Below are positions 18,346 through 27,836 of a DNA stretch of 64,000 bases, one piece after another (the first letter of the stretch is position 1; every line of letters begins with the position of its first letter). Made by a program: the position numbers and the translations under genes. Origin of the DNA: JAIVJG01 sp964236735 (GTDB taxonomy: Bacteria > Acidobacteriota > Blastocatellia > Pyrinomonadales > Pyrinomonadaceae); the NCBI GenBank assembly GCA_964236735.1, contig CAXSFM010000007.1, positions 1 to 64,000 of the forward strand, in the 5' to 3' direction. The notes beneath the pieces were generated by a model. It was given only the letters and a program-made list of their open reading frames with translations. It had not been told where the DNA came from and searched no databases.

Positions 18346-21300
18346 ATGAACCCCAAGAACCTCAACACTACCACGCGCCGCGCCCTCTCCCTTTTACGCG
18401 CCCGCCGCACCAACCGTCCCGCGCCCGATAGTGACACGAAGAAGTCAGTACCGCCTGTGGTCGCGGGCGGGTCTCTGCAAGGGAACATGAAAAGAGTCGG
18501 CTTCCTTTTTGCAGCGGCGTTTTGCAGTTTGTTGTTGAGCGCGACGGCATGGGGACAAGTTTCAATTACAGGTTCTAGCACTATTACGGAAACATTTTCT
18601 ACTTTCACATCGCCGACTGCTGGAACGGCAGTAAGCACGGCTAATTCACCGGCTAATTGGATGCTAACAGCAACGGCTAATACTTGGAGGGGAACAGCGC
18701 AGACTACAGGTACAAACGGCGGGTGGTATGCCAACAATAATTTATCATTCCTTGGTTCAGGCTCTGCTAGTAACGCACAGGGAACATGGCAGCTTCAGAA
18801 TAATTCAGGGTCAACAATTACAGGGTTTACAATTTCATATGTTGGTACGATGTGGAAAACCGGCACTGCCTCCCCTGTTATGACTGTTTCCTATGCAAAT
18901 AATTCTATCAATGCGAATCCAGCCGCAGGCGCATTGGCTAATAGCTTGTCATCTTTGAGCTTCAGCGACGCAACAGCGAATGCCTCTACAGGGGCAACAT
19001 TAAGCCAAACTGTCACAGGCTTATCTATTCCTAACGGTGATTTTATTTATATACGCTGGATTCATCCGGGGGGAAGCAACTCGGACAATTTAGGTTGGGA
19101 TACTGTTAGCTTTACTCCGACCATAGGAAGCGTATCCTGCACAACCACTACGACACAGGCAAGTTCTATTAGCTTTAGCTCAGTCACTACATCTTCCATG
19201 ACAGCTAGTTGGACTAATGGTGATGGCAGCAAGAGAATTGTTAAGATCAATACGACTAATTCCTTCACAGACCCGGTTGACGGAACCGACCCCACAGCAA
19301 ATTCCATTTACGGCGGCTCAGGTGAACAAGTCGTATTTAATGGAAGTGGTAGCAGCGTTAATGTGACAGGATTGCTTTCAGGCACAACTTATTTCTTCAG
19401 AGTGTATGAAGCTAACTGTAGCGGTTCGTCCGTCAAGTTTCTGATCATCACTGCAACAAACAATCCAAATAGTCAGGCGACCACCACTCCAACTACTTAC
19501 ACTTGGACAGGGGCTGTTTCTACCGACTGGACGGTGGCGGGGAACTGGAGTCCGTCGAGAACAACTCCCGCAACCGACGACATTCTCAAGTTCACGGGCG
19601 GCGGAAGTTTCACGGTGACAAACGTGCCGACTCAAACCATCGGGGAGTTGACCGTCATCAACAGCACCACCGTACTCTTGGAAGCGGGAGCAACAGGTAC
19701 GACGCTGACCGTTGCGGGCGGTGCGGGAACAGACCTTCCTATCGGCACAGGTTCTACTCTCAACATTGATACCGCTAACACGCTCACCATTGATCTCAGC
19801 ACAGGAGCTACGGGAAGCATCGGCGGAAGTATGACCTTCTCCGGCGCGGCGCATAAACTAACTGCGGTGGATGCCAACGCCATCACATTCCAGAGCGGCA
19901 GTTCATTCACAACTGGGACAGGCTTCTCATCGAATGCATTCGGCACAACTAATCTCGGCTCGATTATCTTTGCGAGTGGCTCGACATACATCCAAAACGC
20001 CGGGTCAAACCCCTTCGGCGCATCTGCGCCAAATTCCGTCATCGTGTTTCAAAGCGGAAGTTTGTATAAACAACAAAGTTCTGGCACGCCATCTTTTGAT
20101 GGTCGGACATACGCTAATTTTGAATATAACCTTGCCGCACCTGCGACGAGTGGCGGGGGTAGCGGAACCGTCACCTTCAATAACTTTACCGTCACGGCTG
20201 GAACTTTCAATCTCTCAACCACCGGCACGGCAAATATCAACGGCTCGGTTTCCATCGCATCAGGAGCGACGCTTGCATTGACCGGCGCTACTGCCCTCAC
20301 TTTCAACGTAGGTGGTAACTGGTCGGATAGTGGCACGTTCACGCCTAATAGCCGTGCCGTCACTTTTAACGGTGCGGGCACTCAAACAGTCGCGCGCGGT
20401 GCGGCAGGAATCGAGACGTTCGCCTATCTCATCGTTGATAAGGCGAGCGGCAATCTGACCTTCAGCAACGCACCCGCGACCAGCGTCATCGTCACCAGTC
20501 CGGTGGGCGGCACCGCGATGCAAATCATCAACGCGGGCGGCATAGACCTCGGCAACGGCAACGGTCTGGCCTTGAGCGGCGCGGTCGCGGGCACGAACAT
20601 GCTCGCCGGCGGCGCGGCAGTTCCCGCCACGCGCATCATCACCGGCGCGGGCACGTTCGCCTTCACGGGCGGCGCGAAGAGCGTGACGAACAACAACGGC
20701 AAGACGCTCACCTTCGACACCGGCGTCAACGTCACGCTCAATCAACCGGTGGACTTCGGCGCGAACCTGACGACCGTCAACGGCACGCTCACTATTGGCA
20801 GCAACGGCGGCGCAGTCGTCAACAACGCGCCGACCTATGGCAATGCCTCGACGCTGCTCTACGATTGCGCGTGTGTCTTCCACCGCAGCACAGAATGGAG
20901 CGCGTCGAGCGGCGCGGGCTATCCCGCCAACGTGCAGGTTAACAACATCAGCGGCACTGATTTGGACTTGGGTAGCACAACGCCCGGCACAGCACGGCAG
21001 ATGGCGGGCAACCTCCTCATTAAGAGTGGCGGCAACCTGCTCATGGACTTCGTCGGCGCAGGAGGCAGCCCGATGACCGCTCCACTCACCGTCCTCGGCG
21101 GCGTCAATGTTCAGAGTGGCATTCCCGTGCAGAACAACGGCAGCCTCCACCTCTCCACGCTCAACGGCGGCGACTTGAACGTCGGCGGCAACTTCCAGAT
21201 TGACGGCACGTTCACGGCGAACAGTCGCACCGTCAATTTCAACGGTACGGGCGCGACGCAGACCATCAGCGGCGCGAGCGCGATCAGCTTCGCGGACTTC

Positions 21301-24300
21301 AAGACGAGCGGCGCGGCGAGCGTCACATCCACCGTCAACTTCAACGTCACGCGCGACTGGACGAACGACGCCGCATACAACGGCGGCTCGGAAGTTGTCA
21401 ACTTCAACGGCACGTCCGGCGCGCAAACAATCGGTGGCGCGACGCCCACCAATTTTGCAAGCGTCAATCTCAACAACAGCGCGGGCGTCTCGCTCTCGTC
21501 GAATCAGACGGTCAGGAATAATCTCGCCCTCACCGCAAGCGATTTGACGACCGGCGCAAGCGTCCTGACGCAACCGAACACTGGCGCTTCATCGGGCAAC
21601 TTCGATGTTGTCGGCAACGTCACGCGCACGGGCTTCGAGTCGGGCGGCGCGGCTCTCAGCTTCGGCAACCCGAACGTCACGATCAAGTTCAATACCGGCA
21701 CGGCGGCGACGAGCATCAACGTCAACCTCGTCAAGTCGAGGCCGACCGGCAACGGGTTCGGTTTCACGAACGCCGTCAATCGCACTTACACCATCACGCC
21801 GACGGGCGGCAGCAATTTCACGGCGACGCTCAGGCTGCACTATCTGGATTCCGAATTGAGCGGCACGCCCGTCGTCGGCGAGGAGGGGCTGCTCGATCTC
21901 TGGCGTTTCAACGGTACGAGCTGGCAGCGTTTCATCAAGTCAAACGCCGACCCCATCACCGGCAACTGGATTGAGAACAACAACGTCACGAGCTTCTCGC
22001 CGTGGACGCTCTCAGCCACGCCGCTCGCGCCGACCGCTGCCAGGTTGCGTGACTTCCACGCGACGAAGTACGGCACGGCGGGCACAGTCATCGAATGGAA
22101 CACGCAGACGGAAGTTGATAATCTCGGCTTCAACGTCTATCGCGAAGACGGCGGCGGCACGGCGGCGCGCGTGCCCGTCAACTCTTCGCTCATCGCAGGT
22201 TCCGCGCTCGCCGTGGGCACGCGCACCGTGCTTGGCGCGGGCAACGGTTACAGTTGGGTTGACCGCGCGGGCACGTCCTTCTCGCGCTACTGGCTTGAAG
22301 CCATTGACACGAACGGCGTCTCGACAATGAGCGGCCCGTACACGCCCGCGCCTGCGGGACGCGGGCAGAAGATGCCGCCGCCGCATCAGGCGCTTCTGCT
22401 TTCGCAACTCGGCACGGACGCGACGCCCGCCGACGCCGTCCATCAATGGTGGGCGCACGCCACGACGACGACCAACGCCGCGCCCGTCACGATTGGCGAC
22501 CGCTTTACCTCGAAGTCCGCGCGCGCTCTTCGCAACGGACGCCGCCCCCTTCCCGTCGTGCCTGTCTCACCTGCCGACGCGCAGCAACGCGCGCTCGCAG
22601 CCGGCGCAGCCGTCAAGCTGGCTGTGCGCCATGCCGGTTGGTATCGGGTCACGCGCGCGCAACTCGAAGCCGCCGGACTCAATCCTGCGGTTGATCCTGC
22701 GCGCCTCCAACTCTTTGCGGAGGGCGTCGAGCTGCCTCTGCGCGTCAACAATGCCGGCGCGTGGCAGCAAAACGGCAGCGTGGAATTTTACGGCGAAGGA
22801 TTTGATCAGACGGCGACGGACACGCGCGTCTACTGGCTCGTCGAAGGCCAGACGGCAGGCCGTCGTCTCGGCTCGACAAGAGCGGCGCAGGAGCAGCCTG
22901 CCGACGGCAACAGCAGCGTGAACACGCCGCCCGACGGGGGCAGCGGCGGCGCGACGAGCGATGGCTCGAGCATCACGCCCGGCGGCGACGCCGACCCGGA
23001 CGCGGGCGTCCCGAAGAATTACGATTACACTGTCGAGCGCAGGGATCGCACCATCTATTACTCTTCTCTCACCAACGGCGAGACGGAGAACTTCTTCGGG
23101 CGCGTCGTCAGTTCAACGCCGGGCACGCAGACGCTCAACGTCCGTCACCTCGAACAGACGGAGAACAATCAGGGACAACTCGAAGTATCGCTGCAAGGCG
23201 TGACCGCCGGCGCGCATACCGTCCATGTCGTCTTCAACGGCACGGAGGTCGGCACGCTTGAGTTCGCCGGGCGCGAGCACAAGGCGGCCAAGTTCCTCGT
23301 CGAGTCGTGGATGATGCAGGAGGGCGACAACCTCGTGCAGTTAACTTCGAGCGTCTCAGGCGATGTCAGTCTCACCGATTACCTGCGGCTCACGTATCAG
23401 CATCTCAATCGCGCCGACGACGACGCGCTGCGCTTCGTCGCCAACGGCAGCGCGAACGTGCGCGTCACGGGCTTCACCTCGGACAACGTCCGCGTGATGG
23501 ACATCACAGACCCGCAGAACGTCTCGGAAGTTCCCGTCGTGGTCACCGAGTCCAACGAGAAAGGCGACGGCTGGATGGTGACCGTGCAGCCGTCCGACAC
23601 CTCTCCGGCGCGCACGCTCTACGCCTTTGCCGACCGGCGCGTCGAAGAAGTCGCCGGACTCTCCGCCAATCAGCCTTCCGACTGGCACGCCGCACACGAG
23701 GCTGACTTCGTCATCATCACGCACGACTCTTTCCGTCAGGCCGTCGCGCCGCTCGCCGCGAAACGCGAGGCTGAAGGATTGAAGACGACGGTGGTGGATG
23801 TCGAAGACCTCTACGACGAATTCTCCTACGGCGAACACTCGCCGCAGGCCATCAAGGACTTTCTCCTGTGGACGACCGAGAACTGGACGACGGCTCCGCG
23901 CTACGTGCTGCTCGCGGGCGACGGCAGCTACGACCCGCGCAACTACATGAAACGCGGCGTGTTCGATCTCGTGCCGTCGAAGCTCATAGACACTCTGTTG
24001 ATGGAGACGGCGTCGGACAACTGGTACGCGGACTTTGACGACGACGGGCTGGCCGAGATGTCCGTCGGACGCCTGCCCGTGCGGACGGTTGAAGAGGCGA
24101 CGCTCGTCGTCGGCAAGATCGTCAACCACGAGCCGGATACGACGGGAGCGCAGTCTTCGGCGTTGTTAGTCGCAGACCGCGACGGGGCGGACGGTTACAG
24201 CTTCGAGTCCGCGACCGACACCGTGCAAAATCTTTTGCCCGGAGCGTACAACGTCGCGCGCATCAATCGCAGCACGCAGTCCGCCGACGCGGTGCGAAGC

Positions 24301-24732
24301 CAGATCGTCGGCGCGGTCAATGGCGGCCCGGCGATTGTGAACTGGATGGGACACGGCTCGGTCAACGTCTGGACGGGCGACGGGTTGCTGCGCGGCGAGG
24401 ATGCGGCGACGCTTCAGAACGGGGCGCGACTGCCGCTCTTCGTGATGATGACGTGCCTCAACGGATACTATCAAGACCCTTCGCTTGAAAGTCTGTCGGA
24501 GTCTCTGTTAAAGGCAAGTCAGGGCGGCGCGCTGGCGGTGTGGAGTTCGTCCGGCATGACCGAGCCGGAAGGACAGGTCGCGATGAATAGAGAGTTGTAC
24601 CGCATCCTGTTCACGGGCACGGGCGCGCTTCGTCTCGGCGATGCGATGCAGCAGGCCAAGACCGCCACGACCGACATGGACGTGCGCCGCACTTGGGTGC
24701 TCATCGGCGACCCGACGACGAGGTGGCGTTGA
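18346..24732 (+). CDS. Giant secreted protein with C-terminal C25 (gingipain-type) cysteine peptidase
   Basis: 2128 residues. ATG at 18346 has AAGGAG 8 bases upstream; this leaves about 47 residues before the hydrophobic signal core (MKRVGFLFAAAFCSLLL), so an internal start at 18487 is an alternative. Order: unique N-terminal domain (to about 260), fibronectin III-like domain (263-381), long glycine/threonine/asparagine-rich beta-helix region (384-1200), a second Fn3-like segment near 1230, a C25 N-terminal-like part (from about 1424), and the C25 peptidase (about 1785-2128). The catalytic pair is visible: His2003 in NWMGHGS and Cys2037 in MMTCLNG, 34 apart as in gingipains. It ends at the usual GDPTTRW without a type IX sorting domain. 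The first kilobase is clearly AT-richer than the rest. Confidence 0.85.
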   Translation: MNPKNLNTTTRRALSLLRARRTNRPAPDSDTKKSVPPVVAGGSLQGNMKRVGFLFAAAFCSLLLSATAWGQVSITGSSTITETFSTFTSPTAGTAVSTANSPANWMLTATANTWRGTAQTTGTNGGWYANNNLSFLGSGSASNAQGTWQLQNNSGSTITGFTISYVGTMWKTGTASPVMTVSYANNSINANPAAGALANSLSSLSFSDATANASTGATLSQTVTGLSIPNGDFIYIRWIHPGGSNSDNLGWDTVSFTPTIGSVSCTTTTTQASSISFSSVTTSSMTASWTNGDGSKRIVKINTTNSFTDPVDGTDPTANSIYGGSGEQVVFNGSGSSVNVTGLLSGTTYFFRVYEANCSGSSVKFLIITATNNPNSQATTTPTTYTWTGAVSTDWTVAGNWSPSRTTPATDDILKFTGGGSFTVTNVPTQTIGELTVINSTTVLLEAGATGTTLTVAGGAGTDLPIGTGSTLNIDTANTLTIDLSTGATGSIGGSMTFSGAAHKLTAVDANAITFQSGSSFTTGTGFSSNAFGTTNLGSIIFASGSTYIQNAGSNPFGASAPNSVIVFQSGSLYKQQSSGTPSFDGRTYANFEYNLAAPATSGGGSGTVTFNNFTVTAGTFNLSTTGTANINGSVSIASGATLALTGATALTFNVGGNWSDSGTFTPNSRAVTFNGAGTQTVARGAAGIETFAYLIVDKASGNLTFSNAPATSVIVTSPVGGTAMQIINAGGIDLGNGNGLALSGAVAGTNMLAGGAAVPATRIITGAGTFAFTGGAKSVTNNNGKTLTFDTGVNVTLNQPVDFGANLTTVNGTLTIGSNGGAVVNNAPTYGNASTLLYDCACVFHRSTEWSASSGAGYPANVQVNNISGTDLDLGSTTPGTARQMAGNLLIKSGGNLLMDFVGAGGSPMTAPLTVLGGVNVQSGIPVQNNGSLHLSTLNGGDLNVGGNFQIDGTFTANSRTVNFNGTGATQTISGASAISFADFKTSGAASVTSTVNFNVTRDWTNDAAYNGGSEVVNFNGTSGAQTIGGATPTNFASVNLNNSAGVSLSSNQTVRNNLALTASDLTTGASVLTQPNTGASSGNFDVVGNVTRTGFESGGAALSFGNPNVTIKFNTGTAATSINVNLVKSRPTGNGFGFTNAVNRTYTITPTGGSNFTATLRLHYLDSELSGTPVVGEEGLLDLWRFNGTSWQRFIKSNADPITGNWIENNNVTSFSPWTLSATPLAPTAARLRDFHATKYGTAGTVIEWNTQTEVDNLGFNVYREDGGGTAARVPVNSSLIAGSALAVGTRTVLGAGNGYSWVDRAGTSFSRYWLEAIDTNGVSTMSGPYTPAPAGRGQKMPPPHQALLLSQLGTDATPADAVHQWWAHATTTTNAAPVTIGDRFTSKSARALRNGRRPLPVVPVSPADAQQRALAAGAAVKLAVRHAGWYRVTRAQLEAAGLNPAVDPARLQLFAEGVELPLRVNNAGAWQQNGSVEFYGEGFDQTATDTRVYWLVEGQTAGRRLGSTRAAQEQPADGNSSVNTPPDGGSGGATSDGSSITPGGDADPDAGVPKNYDYTVERRDRTIYYSSLTNGETENFFGRVVSSTPGTQTLNVRHLEQTENNQGQLEVSLQGVTAGAHTVHVVFNGTEVGTLEFAGREHKAAKFLVESWMMQEGDNLVQLTSSVSGDVSLTDYLRLTYQHLNRADDDALRFVANGSANVRVTGFTSDNVRVMDITDPQNVSEVPVVVTESNEKGDGWMVTVQPSDTSPARTLYAFADRRVEEVAGLSANQPSDWHAAHEADFVIITHDSFRQAVAPLAAKREAEGLKTTVVDVEDLYDEFSYGEHSPQAIKDFLLWTTENWTTAPRYVLLAGDGSYDPRNYMKRGVFDLVPSKLIDTLLMETASDNWYADFDDDGLAEMSVGRLPVRTVEEATLVVGKIVNHEPDTTGAQSSALLVADRDGADGYSFESATDTVQNLLPGAYNVARINRSTQSADAVRSQIVGAVNGGPAIVNWMGHGSVNVWTGDGLLRGEDAATLQNGARLPLFVMMTCLNGYYQDPSLESLSESLLKASQGGALAVWSSSGMTEPEGQVAMNRELYRILFTGTGALRLGDAMQQAKTATTDMDVRRTWVLIGDPTTRWR

Positions 24733-24880
24733 GCGGGAGGTTAATCTCAAGCGAGACGAAGGCGTTGAGGGGGGAGAGCATCCGCCCCTTTCCGCCGCCT
24801 TCACCGCCCGCGATTGACACGCTTGCACGCGCTCGCCGCGCCGAAGCATAATCCGGGCAAACGAACCGGGGGACTTGAAT

Positions 24881-26320
24881 ATGAAAACAGGCAGGCGTCC
24901 GCATCAAGGCCGACTAGATAGCAATTTTCACGTCGTCGCGGCGATCATCTTTCTACATCTGTGTGTCATCGGCTGCACCACCGGCGCAGATCAAAGCACA
25001 CAGGCGCAACAGCAACAACAGGTAGCCAGACCAGCGCAAGCCTCGCCGCAGAAGACGGAAGGCGGCGGCTCGACCGTCTCCAACTCCATCCTGACCGGCA
25101 AGGCCGCGCTCTCAGGCGACTGGACGACGGATGCGCCGGGCGTGCGCCGCCACATCACCACGGCGGACTTACCGCAACCCTTCGAGACGCGCTCGGTTGA
25201 TAACGGGCCGCAACTCATTGCACGTCCCGCCGGCGCGTGGCCGAAAGCGCCCGCCGGATTCAAAGTCGAAGAGTTCGCCACGGGGCTGGAAAATCCGCGC
25301 TTGCTTCGCACTGCGCCCAACGGCGACATCTTCGTGGCCGAGAGCCGCGCGGGTCGGATTCGCGTCATACGCGCCGAAGCCCGTAACGCGGGCAAGGCCG
25401 CTTCCAACGATGTTTTCGTCTCCGGTCTGGATCGGCCTTTCGGCATCGCCTTCTACCCGCCGGGCCCCGACCCGCAATACGTCTATGTCGCCAACACCGG
25501 CTCGGTCGTGCGCTTCGCTTACAAAAACGGCGACCTCAAAGCGCGCGGCGACGCGGAGGTCATCGTCTCTGATATTCCCGGCGGCGGGCAGTTGCGCGGC
25601 GGCGGCCACTGGACGCGCGACATCGCCTTCTCCAGAGACGGAAAGAAAATGTTCGTCTCCGTCGGCTCGCATTCCAACGTCTGGGAGAACGAGCGCGAGA
25701 ACGAAGACCGGCGCGCTGACATCCTCGAATATACTCCTGATGGAAAGAATTTTCGCATCTATGCGTCAGGCATCCGCAACGCCGTCGGCATCGCCGTCCA
25801 CCCGCAGACGGGCGAATTGTGGGCTTCCGTCAACGAGCGTGATGGACTCGGCGATGATCTCGTCCCCGACTATGTGACGCGCGTGCGCGAAGGTGGCTTC
25901 TACGGCTGGCCCTGGTATTACCTCGGCGCGCATCAAGACCCGCGACACAAGGGCCAGCGTCCCGACTTGCTCGACAAAGTGCTCGTCCCAGACGTGCTGC
26001 TCCAATCGCACTCGGCCTCACTCCAGATGGCGTTTTACACCGGCGCGCAGTTTCCGAAGGAATATCGCGGCGACGCCTTCGCTTCAGAGCATGGCTCCTG
26101 GAATCGCTCGCGGCGTACAGGTTATAAAGTGATTCGCGTGCCTCTTCGCGATAACGGTGCGCCGGCGGGCGTGTACGAAGATTTTATGACGGGATTCGTC
26201 ACGCCGGAAGGCGACGTGTGGGGTCGTCCCGTCGGCGTGACGGTGGCGAAAGACGGCGCGCTGTTGGTGACGGACGACGGCTCAAACACGATCTGGCGAG
26301 TTTCATATAGCGGGAAGTGA
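24881..26320 (+). CDS. PQQ-dependent sugar dehydrogenase-like lipoprotein (GSDH/sorbosone dehydrogenase family)
   Basis: 479 residues. The start ATG at 24881 follows GGGGGA at good spacing. A signal with lipobox VIGC (Cys near residue 32) is followed by a Gln/Ala-rich spacer and a six-bladed beta-propeller: GLENPRLLRTAPNGDIFVAE, FGIAFYPPG, GGGHWTRDIAFSRDG, GIRNAVGIAVHPQTGELWAS, EGGFYGWPWYYLG, and the end LLVTDDGSNTIWRVSY. This matches glucose/sorbosone dehydrogenases that use PQQ in the periplasm. The sugar substrate cannot be told, and some relatives are only scaffolds. No PQQ synthesis genes are in the window. Confidence 0.85.
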   Translation: MKTGRRPHQGRLDSNFHVVAAIIFLHLCVIGCTTGADQSTQAQQQQQVARPAQASPQKTEGGGSTVSNSILTGKAALSGDWTTDAPGVRRHITTADLPQPFETRSVDNGPQLIARPAGAWPKAPAGFKVEEFATGLENPRLLRTAPNGDIFVAESRAGRIRVIRAEARNAGKAASNDVFVSGLDRPFGIAFYPPGPDPQYVYVANTGSVVRFAYKNGDLKARGDAEVIVSDIPGGGQLRGGGHWTRDIAFSRDGKKMFVSVGSHSNVWENERENEDRRADILEYTPDGKNFRIYASGIRNAVGIAVHPQTGELWASVNERDGLGDDLVPDYVTRVREGGFYGWPWYYLGAHQDPRHKGQRPDLLDKVLVPDVLLQSHSASLQMAFYTGAQFPKEYRGDAFASEHGSWNRSRRTGYKVIRVPLRDNGAPAGVYEDFMTGFVTPEGDVWGRPVGVTVAKDGALLVTDDGSNTIWRVSYSGK

Positions 26321-26501
26321 GTAGAGAGCAGCACGTTCTTTGTTGATAACATCAACCGCATCGGACGAGAGAAAACCAGAGAGGCATAAACTTTGCTGCT
26401 AAAACACGCTTGAAATTGCGTTTGAGCTTAAAATCCTACCTTTTGAAAGTTCTTTGACAATTGACCTGTACACTTTAATGGACGGATGGGCGATGTATCG
26501 T

Positions 26502-26532
26502 CCACTTTAGAGGATGATTTTCTCTAAAGTGG
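26502..26532. repeat. Perfect 11-base inverted repeat
   Basis: CCACTTTAGAG (26502-26512) and CTCTAAAGTGG (26522-26532) pair perfectly around a 9-base loop, about 180 bases after the sugar dehydrogenase stop. A partial copy (CACTTTAATGGACG) lies 30 bases upstream. There is no T-run, so an operator or a remnant of a transposon end is as likely as a terminator. Confidence 0.5.
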
Positions 26533-27295
26533 CAGAAATCAAAGCGCCGCCGGATTCGTCTTCAAGTGTTTTTGGTATCTTTAAGTATTGCCAGACGTGT
26601 AGTCAATCATACTCAATTGCGGGCAACAGCTATCCTCAAGTACCAACCTGCGCGGGAGATGACCTGAGCAGGTGATTTAATTGACATCGTGAAATATTAA
26701 AACCTCGACCAAACGGCTGGAATCATTGTCACCCCGAACTACTTCTGGCGAGCGCATCTTGCTGGCACACAAGCATCTCGATTTATCAGATTATTAAACA
26801 ATTTCATACGGTGGGGCTGTCATTGACAAACGTTTTGAGGGGGATATAATCCGCCTGCCTTTGCAATGGCTGTACCTCGCGCGAACGGGTTTTTGACTCT
26901 CAGTGATTTGGAAGTATGTTTCTGCCCGGTGTCCTAACCAAAATACTTTCCCCCTTTCTCCGCCACGCATGTCAGAGCTTAGTTCCGCATAATCGCGACT
27001 GCTCTCTAAATTCCAGCGTGATCGCCCGACATGATTCGAACGCATGTGCTGACATAATTATTATAATCACGCCGATCTGTCGCGAAGATTTGAAGGCTTA
27101 TCGTCTGTGATCGGCAAAATCTGCCCTCTGTCAGCCGTCACAAGATTGTCAGGGTAACCCACAGTGCTTCAGACCCACACCTGTTTGTTGGATAAATGAA
27201 AAAAAAGAACCTTCAACCGAAACATCCTCTCGGGCTTTTTGAAGTATCAGCAGCAGATCAATGACTTTGGTTGAAGTGATTGCGCCTTTGCCTTT

Positions 27296-27339
27296 AAGCG
27301 CCGGTTCGCGTAATTAACACAGAGCGCGAACCGGCGCTT
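27296..27339. repeat. Perfect 15-base-pair hairpin
   Basis: AAGCGCCGGTTCGCG (27296-27310) pairs with CGCGAACCGGCGCTT (27325-27339) with a 14-base AT-rich loop. It is very stable but is not followed by a T-run on either strand. It lies about 135 bases before the first gene of the polysaccharide locus. Confidence 0.6.
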
Positions 27340-27352
27340 GAAAAAATTAGCT

Positions 27353-27461
27353 GCCTCGCTTGAGGCTTCCCCTTTTCCGGGGTACGACGTGACGGGCCAG
27401 TAGCCTCCGAACTGAAGGGGCGAAAAACCTAAGGACATGTGATGGCAGAGTTGCGTCGGAG
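27353..27461. promoter_or_regulatory. Candidate structured leader RNA with competing stems
   Basis: GAGGC at 27362-27366 can pair either with GCCTC just upstream (27353-27357) or, as GAGGCT, with AGCCTC at 27402-27407; in the latter case an inner CCCC/GGGG stem forms. CTCCGA at 27405-27410 can pair with TCGGAG at 27456-27461, just before the start codon at 27474. Read on the minus strand, the first stem is followed by AGCTAATTTTTT, which resembles a terminator. No known riboswitch family was recognised. Confidence 0.3.
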
Positions 27462-27473
27462 AGTGTTAAGGTT

Positions 27474-27761
27474 ATGAGCGGTGCGAAAAGAAAAGCGGAG
27501 AAGAAAAAGCAGAAGAAGAAGAGAACTGCGCTTATCGTCTGCCGCGACCGGAAACAGTTCTGGACGACGCAGGCGCAGTTCTGGCAATGGGTGAGAGAGG
27601 GCGTCGTCGTGAAGATGAATGATGGTCCGCTCGAAGGCGCTTTCGTCCGTGAAGATGAAGAGAAGATGGTTGTCCTCAGCAACACCGTTCTCAATCTCGC
27701 GCATCCGAATCATGTGCGTGAGGCGCTCGCAGCACGCCGGATGGGGTTCGCGGGTAAATAA
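27474..27761 (+). CDS. Small basic protein, function unknown
   Basis: 95 residues. The first 17 are almost all Lys/Arg/Ala/Glu (MSGAKRKAEKKKQKKKR). The rest is compact: ALIVCRDRKQFWTTQAQFWQWVREGVVV, then KMNDGPLEGAFVREDEEKMVVLSNTVLN, then a helix. The middle could be a small beta-barrel-like domain, but I do not recognise a family. It sits 75 bases before the Wza-type gene on the same strand and just after the structured leader, so a regulatory or accessory role in polysaccharide expression is possible but unproven. Confidence 0.6.
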   Translation: MSGAKRKAEKKKQKKKRTALIVCRDRKQFWTTQAQFWQWVREGVVVKMNDGPLEGAFVREDEEKMVVLSNTVLNLAHPNHVREALAARRMGFAGK

Positions 27762-27836
27762 CAGTCAAGCGTCCGAAAATTTTTAAGGATGCTTCCGGCG
27801 GGCAGCGAAATGGATGACGGCGAGCGAAACAAAGTT

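Larger units (their letters stand above)
26321..27473. other. 1.15-kb non-coding region before the polysaccharide locus
   Basis: No reading frame here looks real: those at 26794-27045, 26916-27110 and 27247-27438 lack domains or ribosome sites. Base composition is lower in GC than on either side. It contains three notable structures, listed separately: an 11-base perfect hairpin at 26502-26532, a 15-base perfect hairpin at 27296-27339, and overlapping stems at 27353-27461. It probably holds the promoter of the polysaccharide genes, but I could not pick one with confidence. Confidence 0.5.

Noticed and set aside
27247..27438. A 63-codon minus-strand frame over the hairpins before the polysaccharide locus
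   Set aside because: Its translation simply reflects the inverted repeats; no ribosome site.
27353..27461. A c-di-GMP, glycine, cobalamin or molybdenum-cofactor riboswitch
   Set aside because: Short stretches look similar (for example GAAGGGGCGAAAA), but the conserved cores of these families could not be lined up.
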